A stretch of 64,000 nt of DNA from Dinoroseobacter sp049800835 (GTDB lineage: Bacteria > Pseudomonadota > Alphaproteobacteria > Rhodobacterales > Rhodobacteraceae), in NCBI RefSeq assembly GCF_049800835.1, contig NZ_JBNAFU010000001.1, forward strand, positions 992,001 through 1,056,000. Reading direction: 5' to 3'. Below, in pieces: positions 34,795-43,128 of this stretch. The translations under genes and the position numbers were made by a program. Within the stretch, counting starts at the first letter, position 1. Every line of letters starts with the position of its first letter. The notes beneath the pieces are model-generated. The model did not search any database. It had not been told where the DNA came from and saw only the letters and a program-made list of their open reading frames with translations.

Positions 34795-35285
34795 GATCGT
34801 CTCCCTGTTCGGTGATTGGTGCGCTGCGTGTCTGACGCACGCACAGCCCCAATGTGGCCGTTCTGACCCGGGCCTGCGCATTGGCAGCGCCCGACGGTAC
34901 TGGGCAAAAGAATGACGCCCCATACGCTGAACGCAAGAGGCAATCTCAGGTAGCTCTCCGATCCCGTTGGGTTTTGAAAGGCTGGCGCGAATCACTAACA
35001 ATTCACTAACGTTACGTCAGCCAAGCTTCCCATGCATTCGGACGGAATGCGGTCACTGCATCGGAAGAAGGCTTCAAACCTTTGAAACCAAGCAATTTTT
35101 CAGTAGCTAAATCTTTTGAACAAGGGCACTGTTCCCGCCCGACACGTTTGAAGAACCAAAAGCTGGAGTTGGACTTCGATGCACCCGCGTTTCGTTCGAA
35201 TGCACCCTTCCCGGTGGAGCAACAGGGTCGCGGTCGTCCCCAGACGCAGCCTGCCCTTTTGCTCAACCCTATCGAACGGTGCGAA
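34795..35285. promoter_or_regulatory. 491-bp divergent intergenic region with two palindromes
   Basis: No gene is supported here, although a frame in phase with the SARP-like gene stays open from TTG 35082. The stretch is lower in GC than the genes on either side. Two perfect palindromes stand out: GCATTC-N5-GAATGC at 35034-35050 and TTCAAA-CC-TTTGAA at 35073-35086. They lie 236-252 bp and 200-213 bp upstream of the chosen start of the regulator gene. They are candidate operators. Confidence 0.4.
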
Positions 35286-37028
35286 GTGAGTGGTCGCACA
35301 GCTCATAGGGACTCCCAACGGGTCAAGCTGTTCGTTCTTGGCCCGTTGGGACTTTTTTCTCCGACCGAACGGAACCTGACCCCGCGCGGGAAAAAGGCAC
35401 AAGGCCTGCTGGCGCTGCTGGCACTGGCGCCACGCGGCACCCGGACACGGGTCTGGCTGCGCGACAAACTCTGGTCGGAGTCAGACGAGAAAAAGTCATC
35501 ATCCTCGCTGCGTCAGACAGTGTTTGAGCTGCGCAAGGACCTTGGCGAGTACGCCGACGATGTTCTGGACATCAATCGTTTGTCGATCGGCCTGCGGCTT
35601 GACCGGGTGTGGATTGATTTTCACGCTGTCTCCGAAGACCCGGCCGTCTTCGCAGCACTCGACCTGAACGATGAAACCGACCTTCTCGAAGGCATGGACG
35701 TTGCCGACGAGGAGTTCGAGGACTGGCTGCAACTGGAACGGCAGGCCTGGTACGACAAGGCTGCGGCCTTTGACGAAGCCCCGGCCGCCACACCGGCAGC
35801 GGTGTCTTCCATCCTGTTGCCGACCGCCGCGACCGAGGGCGCGGAGGTGGTGCCGCAGGTGTCTTCCATAGGGTTTCTGCCCAACATTCAGCAGGGCTGT
35901 GATGCGCAAACAAGTTACCTTGCGGACTACGTCCTAGAAGGGGTGGCGCGGAACCTGCGTGAATTCGAACCCGTCGCCGTGTTCGATTTTCGTGACCCCG
36001 CCCTGCATTCGGACCACGTGAGCGGTGCGTTTGAGACCGAATACTATACCCGCGTGCGCACGCTTCAGGTGCGCGACAGCCTGACGCTCAGTTTTTTCCT
36101 GTACCGGTCTTCGCGCATGGCACTGGAATGGTCGCAATCGGTCCAGGCCAGCGTTGCGGAAATAACCGAGACCGGCATGCTTCTGGAAGGCTTCATCGCG
36201 CAGAACGTGGACCGCGTGGCAAAGTCGATCTTCGAGGACCGCCTGCGCATCTCTGATGGCGGGCAGGACGAGGGTGCGCCGCAGGTCGGCTACACCGCAT
36301 TGAACCTGATGTTCAAGCTCGACGAAAACGCGCTGACCCATTCCGAAGACATCTTGCGGGATGGCGAGGCAGCAGGTGACAGTTCGATCTATCCTGCGCT
36401 GCGCGCCTATCTCGCGACCTTCAAACTGGGTGAGAACATGGGCGGCCTGAATCGCAGTGATCTGGAAGACGCCCGCATCATGGCGGATATGGCTGTCGGG
36501 GAAAATCCCTTCAATTCCATATCTCTAGCCTGTGTCGCTCATGTTTTCGGTTATCTTTTTCATGAGCATGATCTGGCCGGGAACCTGCTGGAACAAGCGT
36601 TGAATCTGAACCCGTCGCAACCCTTTGTCTGGGATCACTACGCGCTGCACAAGCTGTATACCGGCGAGTTCGAAGCGGCTTATGCGGCAGCGGAACGTGG
36701 CGCGACGCTGGGGGCCTTCAGCCCGATCAGCTACAGCTATGACACGACCCTCGCCATGGCGGCGACGATGGTCGGCGACAACCGGCGCGCGATCATGGCC
36801 GGGCAACGCGCATTGCGCAAACAGCCCCGGTTCGCGGCAGCCATGCGGTATTTGACCCTGAACTACGCACAACTCGGGCGCGAGATGGAGGCAGAAGCCA
36901 TGCTGCACCGCGTGCTGGAGGTCGACCCCACGTTCAGCGATCAGGAAGTCCAGAAAGAACGCTTCCGCTTTGCTCATAAAGAGCATGAGCAATCCGTAAT
37001 AAGTACTTTGCGTATGATAACAAATTAA
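35286..37028 (+). CDS. SARP-like winged-helix/TPR regulator
   Basis: Protein of about 580 aa. An OmpR/SARP-type winged helix covers residues 13-95 (VKLFVLGPLGLFSPTERN, RDKLWSESDEKKSSSSLRQ, VFELRKDLGEYADDVL). A bacterial transcriptional-activator-like region follows (about 95-160), then an alpha/beta middle domain (about 195-330) and C-terminal TPR-like helices (about 340-570; YAQLGREMEAEAMLHRVLEV). The start is uncertain. I used GTG 35286, because the in-frame extension to TTG 35082 looks non-coding and holds palindromes. It leads a tight operon with the PAP2-like and S8 protease genes and is probably their activator. Confidence 0.8.
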   Translation: MSGRTAHRDSQRVKLFVLGPLGLFSPTERNLTPRGKKAQGLLALLALAPRGTRTRVWLRDKLWSESDEKKSSSSLRQTVFELRKDLGEYADDVLDINRLSIGLRLDRVWIDFHAVSEDPAVFAALDLNDETDLLEGMDVADEEFEDWLQLERQAWYDKAAAFDEAPAATPAAVSSILLPTAATEGAEVVPQVSSIGFLPNIQQGCDAQTSYLADYVLEGVARNLREFEPVAVFDFRDPALHSDHVSGAFETEYYTRVRTLQVRDSLTLSFFLYRSSRMALEWSQSVQASVAEITETGMLLEGFIAQNVDRVAKSIFEDRLRISDGGQDEGAPQVGYTALNLMFKLDENALTHSEDILRDGEAAGDSSIYPALRAYLATFKLGENMGGLNRSDLEDARIMADMAVGENPFNSISLACVAHVFGYLFHEHDLAGNLLEQALNLNPSQPFVWDHYALHKLYTGEFEAAYAAAERGATLGAFSPISYSYDTTLAMAATMVGDNRRAIMAGQRALRKQPRFAAAMRYLTLNYAQLGREMEAEAMLHRVLEVDPTFSDQEVQKERFRFAHKEHEQSVISTLRMITN

Positions 37029-37038
37029 AGGGAAGGTT

Positions 37039-37947
37039 ATGGAACACGAGGACGGCGAGGGTCTGTTGCAGGACCACGAATTCATTGTCACGCGAACCGG
37101 GCTGAAGTTGACGAATGTGGCAATCGACATCTCCGGGGGCGAAGCGGTCGAGGCCCCTGCGCAAGCGGCGGCGTCCGGGGCGGTCCTGGTTGCGCTCAAC
37201 CGGAACAGAAACCGCAACCGGAACCGCAACAGAAATCGCAACCGGAACAGAAACCGGAACAGAAACCGCAACCGCAATCGCAACAGAAACGACTTTCAGG
37301 AAGCGGGCGCGGGCATTCTGGAGCCATGGAAGGAACGCGAAGAGCTTCACAAGCGCCTGCACGAATGGGTCGACCTGCCGATGTCGCTGCCCCCAACACT
37401 GGAGCAATTGCGGCTTGAGGCTATCGATCTGCTGATCAAGCAGTACTACCTGCACAAGCCCGAGGGCGCAAAACGGCGCGAGGAAATCGCGATCGAAGCA
37501 AGCCTTGAGCTGTCCGGATATCTGCGCCCCCTCGGGATCGAGGAACTCGGTGGCTATGACAATACGGTGGGGCTGTTTCTGACCATCCTTGCGCTGACCG
37601 ATGAGATCGGGTTGCGCTACAAGGCGCGCTACGAGGTGCCGCGCCCCAACCAGGTAGAGCCGCGCTTGCGTCCGGACCTGCCCAATCCGGCGCATGCCTC
37701 GTACAATTCCAACCACTCCTTCCAGTCGTTCGCCGTGGCTTTCCTGTTCTCACGCATGTTGCCGGAGCATCCGGCCAGCTCCGAGATTTTCCGCTCGGCC
37801 CGTCGGATCGCAGAGAACCGCGAATGGGCCGGGGTGCACTACGCCTCTGATACGCAGGCGGGGTACGAACTGGCGCGCCTTGTCGCGCCGGTTCTGGAAA
37901 AAGTTCTGAAACGGCAGATGCTTGCAGCACTGTCAGAGTGGATTTGA
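37039..37947 (+). CDS. soluble PAP2/vanadium-haloperoxidase-fold protein with an Asn-Arg repeat
   Basis: Protein of 302 aa starting 10 bp after the regulator gene, with an AAGGGAAGG ribosome site. Residues 54-84 are Asn-(Arg-Asn)15, an extreme low-complexity tract. The C-terminal half carries the PAP2 signature set: K195-x6-R202-P203, S224-N225-H226 and R261-x5-H267-x3-D271. The usual glycine before the catalytic histidine is replaced by Asn225. No membrane helices or signal peptide are seen, so it resembles soluble acid phosphatases and chloroperoxidases rather than lipid phosphatases. The actual activity is unknown. Confidence 0.8.
   Translation: MEHEDGEGLLQDHEFIVTRTGLKLTNVAIDISGGEAVEAPAQAAASGAVLVALNRNRNRNRNRNRNRNRNRNRNRNRNRNRNRNDFQEAGAGILEPWKEREELHKRLHEWVDLPMSLPPTLEQLRLEAIDLLIKQYYLHKPEGAKRREEIAIEASLELSGYLRPLGIEELGGYDNTVGLFLTILALTDEIGLRYKARYEVPRPNQVEPRLRPDLPNPAHASYNSNHSFQSFAVAFLFSRMLPEHPASSEIFRSARRIAENREWAGVHYASDTQAGYELARLVAPVLEKVLKRQMLAALSEWI
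37198..37290 (+). repeat. in-frame hexanucleotide tract encoding Asn-Arg dipeptides
   Basis: Thirty-one codons alternate AAC (AAT twice) with an arginine codon: CGG, AGA and CGC in mixed order. The resulting DNA is a 6-bp imperfect tandem repeat, and parts recur as 12-bp units (for example AACAGAAACCGC). AGA is otherwise uncommon in this GC-rich DNA. Repeat-number changes would lengthen the protein without shifting the frame. Confidence 0.95.
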
Positions 37948-37961
37948 GGAAGACGCGTACG

Positions 37962-39389
37962 ATGACGACAGGACAAGAAGACTACCCCGACTACGATGCG
38001 CTCTGGCATCTGGTGTCGATGGGCGTCCGCACCAAGGACAAGCACAAACCCAACGGCTGGAAGGCCAAGCGCACGGGCACGACGCGGGTTGCCATGATCG
38101 ATACGTCCGCCGCGGTGGACCATCCGAACCTGAAGAAGGCCATCAACCGTGACCTCGCACTCGATCTGTTCACGGTGCCACTTGGCATTTTTGCATATCG
38201 CAGCCCTGCCGAACGGCTGGAGGATCTGGGCCTGAACACCGGAACCAGCGTTGCCGAGGGGCTGCCCGGGATCTCGGAGATTCTGGTCAAACTGATCGAC
38301 CGTATGTCACACGGGGGGCTGACCTGGGCCGGGCGGCCGGCACCCGAAGGGCTGCCGATGCCATGGGATGGCACCATCTGGGAAGGGCTGGTCCAACCCA
38401 CGGTGTCGCCTGAGTTTTCGAACCATGGCACGGCGATTGCCGGGCTTGTGGGCGCACGCGCGACGAGGGTCGAAGCCGCAAGGCCCGAGCCCCGCGAAGA
38501 CGTGACCATGATCCCCCTGCCCTATGTGGGCGTGGATCCGCATTGCGAAATCGTTCCGATCTCAACCAATTTCGATCCAGACCCGGAAGTCCTGATCGTC
38601 GCCTTCCTGTATGCGGAGTTGATAGATGCGGATGTCGTCTTGTTGCCCCGCAGCATCCCGGACCCGGCCCGCACGGTCCCTGAACTGACGTCGACGACTG
38701 TTGATGACATTCCGCTGAACGAGGCGATTGCCCCGGCAGCCACCACACCGGAGGAGGCCCAGCTCTGGGCGGAACTCGCCCAATTGATCGTCAATGTCTC
38801 TTTGAACCGTCCGGTGGTTTGTGCCGCTGGCAACGCGAACGAGGATAACGGCATTTATCCCGCCAACCTCGCATCCGAACATAATGGGATCATTGCAGTC
38901 GGCGCGATGAATGCCAAAGGGTTCGTTTCGGGGTTCTCCGCAGTTCAGAACATGACCGTCATGGGGCCGTCCAACGATGCGGAGGTGTTTGACCGCCAGC
39001 AGGTGCGGCTGGACACACGGCAGCACGAATACGACCCCACCGGCGTGCCACCTGTGAATGAAAACGAGAAATACTCTCATTTCGATGTGATCAGCACGGA
39101 TGTACCGGGGATGTATGGCTATTCAGACAGCCCGTTTGCATCTGCCGAGCCCGAGACGGGCATCCGGGAGTTCGGGTCGTATTTCTGTAGTTTCGGCGGC
39201 ACATCCGCCGCATGCGCCTTGATCGCGGGGTTCCTTTCGCTTGCGAAGACATCCGGTGCCCTGGCGGTCGAGGCAGACGGTCTTGTCGCCAAGGCCTGGC
39301 TGCAGAACAACTGCACGGAAATCGAACACGACGGGCACGTCCTGCTCTATCCGGCCTGGAACGGCGATTACAGCTTCCCCGACGCCTGA
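37962..39389 (+). CDS. subtilisin-like (S8) serine peptidase without a signal peptide
   Basis: Protein of 475 aa. The triad is visible as Asp47 in TRVAMIDTSAAVDHPNL, His155 in SNHGTAIAGLVGAR and Ser415 in GGTSAACALIAGFLSL. The oxyanion Asn lies in VCAAGNANEDNG. The region between Asp and His is long (about 108 residues). No signal peptide or propeptide is seen, so it probably acts in the cytoplasm. I chose ATG 37962, preceded by GAGGA. GTG 37938 is an in-frame alternative. The reading frame begins at the end of the PAP2-like gene, implying coupled expression. Confidence 0.88.
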   Translation: MTTGQEDYPDYDALWHLVSMGVRTKDKHKPNGWKAKRTGTTRVAMIDTSAAVDHPNLKKAINRDLALDLFTVPLGIFAYRSPAERLEDLGLNTGTSVAEGLPGISEILVKLIDRMSHGGLTWAGRPAPEGLPMPWDGTIWEGLVQPTVSPEFSNHGTAIAGLVGARATRVEAARPEPREDVTMIPLPYVGVDPHCEIVPISTNFDPDPEVLIVAFLYAELIDADVVLLPRSIPDPARTVPELTSTTVDDIPLNEAIAPAATTPEEAQLWAELAQLIVNVSLNRPVVCAAGNANEDNGIYPANLASEHNGIIAVGAMNAKGFVSGFSAVQNMTVMGPSNDAEVFDRQQVRLDTRQHEYDPTGVPPVNENEKYSHFDVISTDVPGMYGYSDSPFASAEPETGIREFGSYFCSFGGTSAACALIAGFLSLAKTSGALAVEADGLVAKAWLQNNCTEIEHDGHVLLYPAWNGDYSFPDA

Positions 39390-39414
39390 GACGACGGCCA
39401 CACCGCCCTTCATG

Positions 39415-39443
39415 AAAACCGGCGCTGCACGCGCCGGTTTTTT
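39415..39443 (+). terminator. rho-independent terminator after the protease gene
   Basis: AAAACCGGCGC (39415-39425) pairs with GCGCCGGTTTT (39431-39441) around a 5-nt loop, and the T-run continues to 39443. It sits 26 bp after the S8 stop and closes the regulator-PAP2-protease operon. Confidence 0.88.
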
Positions 39444-39583
39444 GCGCCCTGGACCAACTGCCATGCGCAACAAGGCGAAATTCCCACAATCATGACGCGA
39501 ACATGTTCCGCCTTGGCCCTAACGCTGCCATGCGGCACCGCCATCTTTGCCGCAACGATTACAGTTTTAGTAAAGAGGTCTCC

Positions 39584-40249
39584 ATGTTCCGCAAATCGCT
39601 TGCCGTTCTCGGCTTTGCTCTGCTCGCCGCCGCTCCGCTCAACGCCGCAACATACGATCCGCCACTTGGCATCCAAAGCGATGTCGAAGTGTCGGATGTT
39701 CTGTCCGGCGGCTGGAGCACCGTGTATTCCGGCACCTACGGCTCGTACGTGTCCTACAATGCCGCGTTCAACAACCTTGAGGATTGGCTCATCCTGGCCA
39801 GCCGCAAGGTCGGTTCCGCAACCTTCGATCTGCTCGCCGCCATCCGGGTAAGCGATTGGAATGCCCTGCCCACCGGTCGGAACCAGACCGCGTCGCATAA
39901 CGGGGCAGAGTGGTACCGCAACGGCAGCTCGATGGGTTTTGCGCCCGAAGGCGCGGCAATCACTCAGAATTCCGCTGATACGGTTGACGCATTCGGCGGA
40001 GACGTGAGTGGCACGGGCGATTTCCGCCTGTCCTGGCACACCTCCGGTTACTACGGCGCGCCGACCGCGATCCGCGGCGGCTGGCGTTCGGGGAACAACA
40101 TCTGGCTGAACTCCTCCAGCGACTGGGAACGCTATGTTCTGACAGCCTCGGACGCGGATCTGTCCGCAGTCCCGCTGCCCGCCTCCGGACTGTTGCTGGT
40201 TGCAGGTCTTGCCGGAGTGGCCGCGCTGCGGCGTCGCAAGACTGTCTGA
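39584..40249 (+). CDS. exported VPLPA-CTERM protein of unknown function
   Basis: Protein of 221 aa with a signal peptide (about 1-20, LLAAAPLNAA). A Ser/Gly/Asn/Trp-rich beta-like body follows with no recognised enzyme motif. The C-terminus reads AVPLPASGLLLVAGLAGVAA then LRRRK, a complete VPLPA-CTERM sorting signal of motif, helix and basic end. ATG 39584 is preceded by AAAGAGG, and the frame upstream to 39503 lacks a ribosome site. It is flanked by terminators on both sides, so it is a single-gene unit. It is probably an extracellular or surface structural protein. Confidence 0.85.
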   Translation: MFRKSLAVLGFALLAAAPLNAATYDPPLGIQSDVEVSDVLSGGWSTVYSGTYGSYVSYNAAFNNLEDWLILASRKVGSATFDLLAAIRVSDWNALPTGRNQTASHNGAEWYRNGSSMGFAPEGAAITQNSADTVDAFGGDVSGTGDFRLSWHTSGYYGAPTAIRGGWRSGNNIWLNSSSDWERYVLTASDADLSAVPLPASGLLLVAGLAGVAALRRRKTV

Positions 40250-40269
40250 CCCGCACCTGCACCAAAATG

Positions 40270-40298
40270 AAAAGGGGGCCGAGATGGCCCCCTTTTTT
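40270..40298. terminator. bidirectional rho-independent terminator
   Basis: AAAAGGGGGCC (40270-40280) pairs with GGCCCCC plus T residues (40286 onward) around a 5-nt GAGAT loop, followed by a six-T run. The A-run before the stem gives a U-run on the other strand. It should therefore end both the VPLPA-CTERM gene and the convergent molybdenum-hydroxylase operon. Confidence 0.88.
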
Positions 40299-40301
40299 GC
40301 G

Positions 40302-42479
40302 TCAGGCCAACCCGTGTTTCGAGAATGGCAGGTCCGTTACCACCTGCCCCGTTGCCGCGGCAACCGCATTGGCGACCGCGGGTCCGATGGGCGGTGTACC
40401 CGGTTCGCCGACGCCCGTCGGGTCTTCGGTACTTTCGATGATCTCGACCACAACCTCTGGCATATCTGTCATGCGCAGCGGGGTGTAATCGGGATAGTTG
40501 AATTGATCGACCTCCCCATCAGTCATGGTGATCTCCTCGCGCAGGACACCTGACAGGCCGTAGGCCATTGCACCCTCGACTTGCGCAACGACATTGTCCG
40601 GGTTGATCGCCACGCCACAGTCGATGGCGCAGGTGACTTTTTCGACCTTGACGGTGCCATCCTCGCGCATCCGGATATCAGCGACCTCACCGACATAGGA
40701 ATTAAAGGACTTGTGCACGGCCACACCGCGATGTAGCCCTTCGGGCAGATCGCCCGCTGCCGATACCGCCCGGCGCAGGGCTGCGGCAAGGCGCGGCTCG
40801 CCCTCCAGATGGGCGAGGCGGAATTCCACCGGATCGCGGCCCGCGGCCCGCGCCAGCCGGTCCATCATCACTTCCATCACGTAGGCCGTGTGCGTGTGAC
40901 CGACCGACCGCCACCACAGGATCGGCACGCCAACTTCCGTGTGATGCACTTCCGTGGACATGTCGGGGATCGCGTAGGGCGTGTCGACGACCCCTTCCAC
41001 CGAAGAGTGGTCGACCCCGTCCTTGACCAGATATTCCTCGAACGCGGTACCAAAGAAAATGCCCTGGCCGACGATCCGATGGTCCCAGCCGCTGAGGTTG
41101 CCATCACCATCGACCCCCGCGCGCACGCGGTGCATGTGCATCGGTCGATAGTAGCCGCCCTTGATGTCGTCCTCACGGGAGTAGATCATCTTGATCGGCT
41201 GCGGTGCCCCGGTGGCCTCAAGCCACGCCTTGCCGATCATCGCAGCCTCGGCGGCGTAATGGCCATCCGCGATCGCACGACGCCCGAAGGAGCCTCCGGC
41301 CCAGGTGGTGTGGATTTCAACAGCATCCATCGGAATTCCGAGCACCGCAGAGGCGACGCTGTGATCGACTGTCTGCATCTGGAACCCGGACCAAAGCCGC
41401 GCGCGGCTGCCGTCGAACTCGATCGTGACATTGAGCGGTTCAAGTTGCGCGTGTGCGAGGAACGGAAAGGAGAAGTCCAGCTCAACGAGCTCTGCCGCGT
41501 CCGCAAGCTTGGCCGCGCCAGTCCCCCGTGTGCCTGCTGGCAGTCCGGTTTGGTCCAGCAGCGCCCGGTATTCGGCCTGCAACGCGTCGGTCCCCCGGTT
41601 CTCCGCGTTGGAGAAATCCCATTCGATGTTGAGCGCATCACGCGCCTGCATCGCCCGCCATGTATTGTCTGCCACAACAACAACACCCTGCGGAATGGTC
41701 AGAACCTGCTGAACGCCCGGCATCGCCAACGCCTCTGCGGCATCGACGGATACAACCGTGCCGCCAAAACGCGGGGGGCGTGCGGTGACGGCAATCAGAA
41801 CATCGTCGGGCTGCACATCGACGCCGAACATGCCCACCGACCCCTTCGTCTTGGCAGGCAGTTCCACGCGGTTCATGGTCTTGCCGATCAGCACCCAATC
41901 CTCGGGTGCTTTCAAGGTCACGGCTTCGGGCACCGCTTGAGATGCGGCCGGTCCGGCCATCTCGCCAAAACTGGCGGAGTTTTCGCCACTGGTCAGGCGG
42001 CCTGCGGCCACCGTGATTGCGTCAGGTGCGACGCCCCATGCGTCAGCCGCGGCCGATACCAGCATGGCACGCGCAGCAGCTCCGGCTTCGCGGTACTGTG
42101 ACCAGGAGTTGCTCATGGCGGTCGATCCGCCGGTGCCCTGAATTCCGAACGCAAGGTTTGCGTAGACCTGCGGGTTCGATGGCGCAAACTCGACCGCAAC
42201 CTGAGCGGGGTCGGCATCCAGTTCCTCTGCCACAAGGGTGGCAAGACCGGTCGCGGCCCCCTGCCCCTTGTCCAGATGCTTGGAGAGCACGATGATCCGG
42301 TTGTCGGGCGTGATATGGACAAAGGGCTGGATCAGACCGTCATCGCCGTTCTGCGCCATGGCCGTATTTGGCAACTTCGCGCCCAGCAACAGTCCCCCAA
42401 GGGCACCGGCAGACAGCTTCAGAAAGCTGCGGCGCGACGGTTTCGGCGCGGCGAGCGCGTGTTCAAGGTAATGCAGCAT
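40302..42479 (-). CDS. molybdenum hydroxylase large subunit (IorB-like aldehyde/isoquinoline oxidoreductase)
   Basis: Protein of 725 aa with a Tat signal (SRRSFLKLSAGALGGLLLG), so it is exported folded. The body matches xanthine-dehydrogenase-family large subunits of the IorB type, with two copies of the cofactor-binding region (FGIQGTGGSTAMSNSW and HTTWAGGSFGRRAIAD). The C-terminal glutamate loop is GVGEPGTPPIGPAVANA. These enzymes hydroxylate aldehydes or N-heterocycles at a Mo-cytosine-dinucleotide centre. The [2Fe-2S] partner gene lies 3 bp upstream. No FAD subunit gene is present, which fits IorAB-type enzymes that pass electrons to the respiratory chain. Confidence 0.9.
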   Translation of the reverse strand: MLHYLEHALAAPKPSRRSFLKLSAGALGGLLLGAKLPNTAMAQNGDDGLIQPFVHITPDNRIIVLSKHLDKGQGAATGLATLVAEELDADPAQVAVEFAPSNPQVYANLAFGIQGTGGSTAMSNSWSQYREAGAAARAMLVSAAADAWGVAPDAITVAAGRLTSGENSASFGEMAGPAASQAVPEAVTLKAPEDWVLIGKTMNRVELPAKTKGSVGMFGVDVQPDDVLIAVTARPPRFGGTVVSVDAAEALAMPGVQQVLTIPQGVVVVADNTWRAMQARDALNIEWDFSNAENRGTDALQAEYRALLDQTGLPAGTRGTGAAKLADAAELVELDFSFPFLAHAQLEPLNVTIEFDGSRARLWSGFQMQTVDHSVASAVLGIPMDAVEIHTTWAGGSFGRRAIADGHYAAEAAMIGKAWLEATGAPQPIKMIYSREDDIKGGYYRPMHMHRVRAGVDGDGNLSGWDHRIVGQGIFFGTAFEEYLVKDGVDHSSVEGVVDTPYAIPDMSTEVHHTEVGVPILWWRSVGHTHTAYVMEVMMDRLARAAGRDPVEFRLAHLEGEPRLAAALRRAVSAAGDLPEGLHRGVAVHKSFNSYVGEVADIRMREDGTVKVEKVTCAIDCGVAINPDNVVAQVEGAMAYGLSGVLREEITMTDGEVDQFNYPDYTPLRMTDMPEVVVEIIESTEDPTGVGEPGTPPIGPAVANAVAAATGQVVTDLPFSKHGLA

Positions 42480-42482
42480 CGC

Positions 42483-42941
42483 TCAAGCCTCCATGATTTC
42501 GGACGCGCGGTGGATCGCCTTGCGGATCCGCGCATAGGTGGCACAGCGGCACAAGTTGCCGTCCATGGCCGCGTCGATATCGTCATCGGTGGGTTGCGGC
42601 GTGTCTGCCAGAAGTGCAGAGGCGGACATGATCTGCCCTGATTGGCAGTACCCGCATTGAGGCACCTGCAACTCGACCCAGGCTTGCTGGATCGCGGCAG
42701 CGGCCTTGCTGTCTGCGCCTTCGATTGTCGTGACCTCGGTCCCGTCCACATCGGCAGACCAGGTCTGGCACGCGCGCGCAGGCGCGCCGTCAATATGCAC
42801 GGTGCAAGCCCCGCAGGAGGCCACACCGCAGCCGAACTTCGTGCCGGTCAGTTTCAATTCGTCGCGCAGAAGCCAGAGAAGCGGCATGTCCTCCTCGACT
42901 TCGACGCTGACCGGATTGCCGTTAAGCGTAAAGCTGATCAT
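42483..42941 (-). CDS. [2Fe-2S] small subunit of the molybdenum hydroxylase (IorA-like)
   Basis: Protein of 152 aa. The plant-type cluster ligands are in KFGCGVASCGACTVH with a distal Cys in ARACQTW. The second helical cluster ligands are in PQCGYCQSGQI and GNLCRCATYARI. I chose ATG 42941, with a strong AGGAGGAA site. It transfers electrons from the Mo centre of the large subunit. Having no signal peptide, it is probably carried out by the Tat signal of its partner. Confidence 0.93.
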   Translation of the reverse strand: MISFTLNGNPVSVEVEEDMPLLWLLRDELKLTGTKFGCGVASCGACTVHIDGAPARACQTWSADVDGTEVTTIEGADSKAAAAIQQAWVELQVPQCGYCQSGQIMSASALLADTPQPTDDDIDAAMDGNLCRCATYARIRKAIHRASEIMEA

Positions 42942-43011
42942 GAAATTCCTCCTGTCAAATGCACCTCGTCGCGGATGCGTTGGTTGATTGTACCACGAGA
43001 TATGCAACCTC

Positions 43012-43026
43012 GGGTGACATTCACCC
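43012..43026. promoter_or_regulatory. perfect palindrome between the Mo-hydroxylase and liv operons
   Basis: GGGTGA-CAT-TCACCC is a perfect inverted repeat in the 187-bp divergent promoter region. It lies 71 bp before the Mo-hydroxylase start and 103 bp before the RAM-protein start. It is a candidate operator for one or both operons. The cognate regulator is not apparent. Confidence 0.4.
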
Positions 43027-43128
43027 CAAAAAACCGAAAAACACGAAAAAAGTGCGGGAATGGGCTGGAAGCCGCTGAGAATCCACCGCAGTCTGCGGCC
43101 TGCGCATTCATGCCTGTGGGAGGGACAA

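Noticed and set aside
37198..37290. Tandem repeat considered as a CRISPR array or intergenic repeat
   Set aside because: The units are 6 bp and lie in frame inside a gene, with no spacers.
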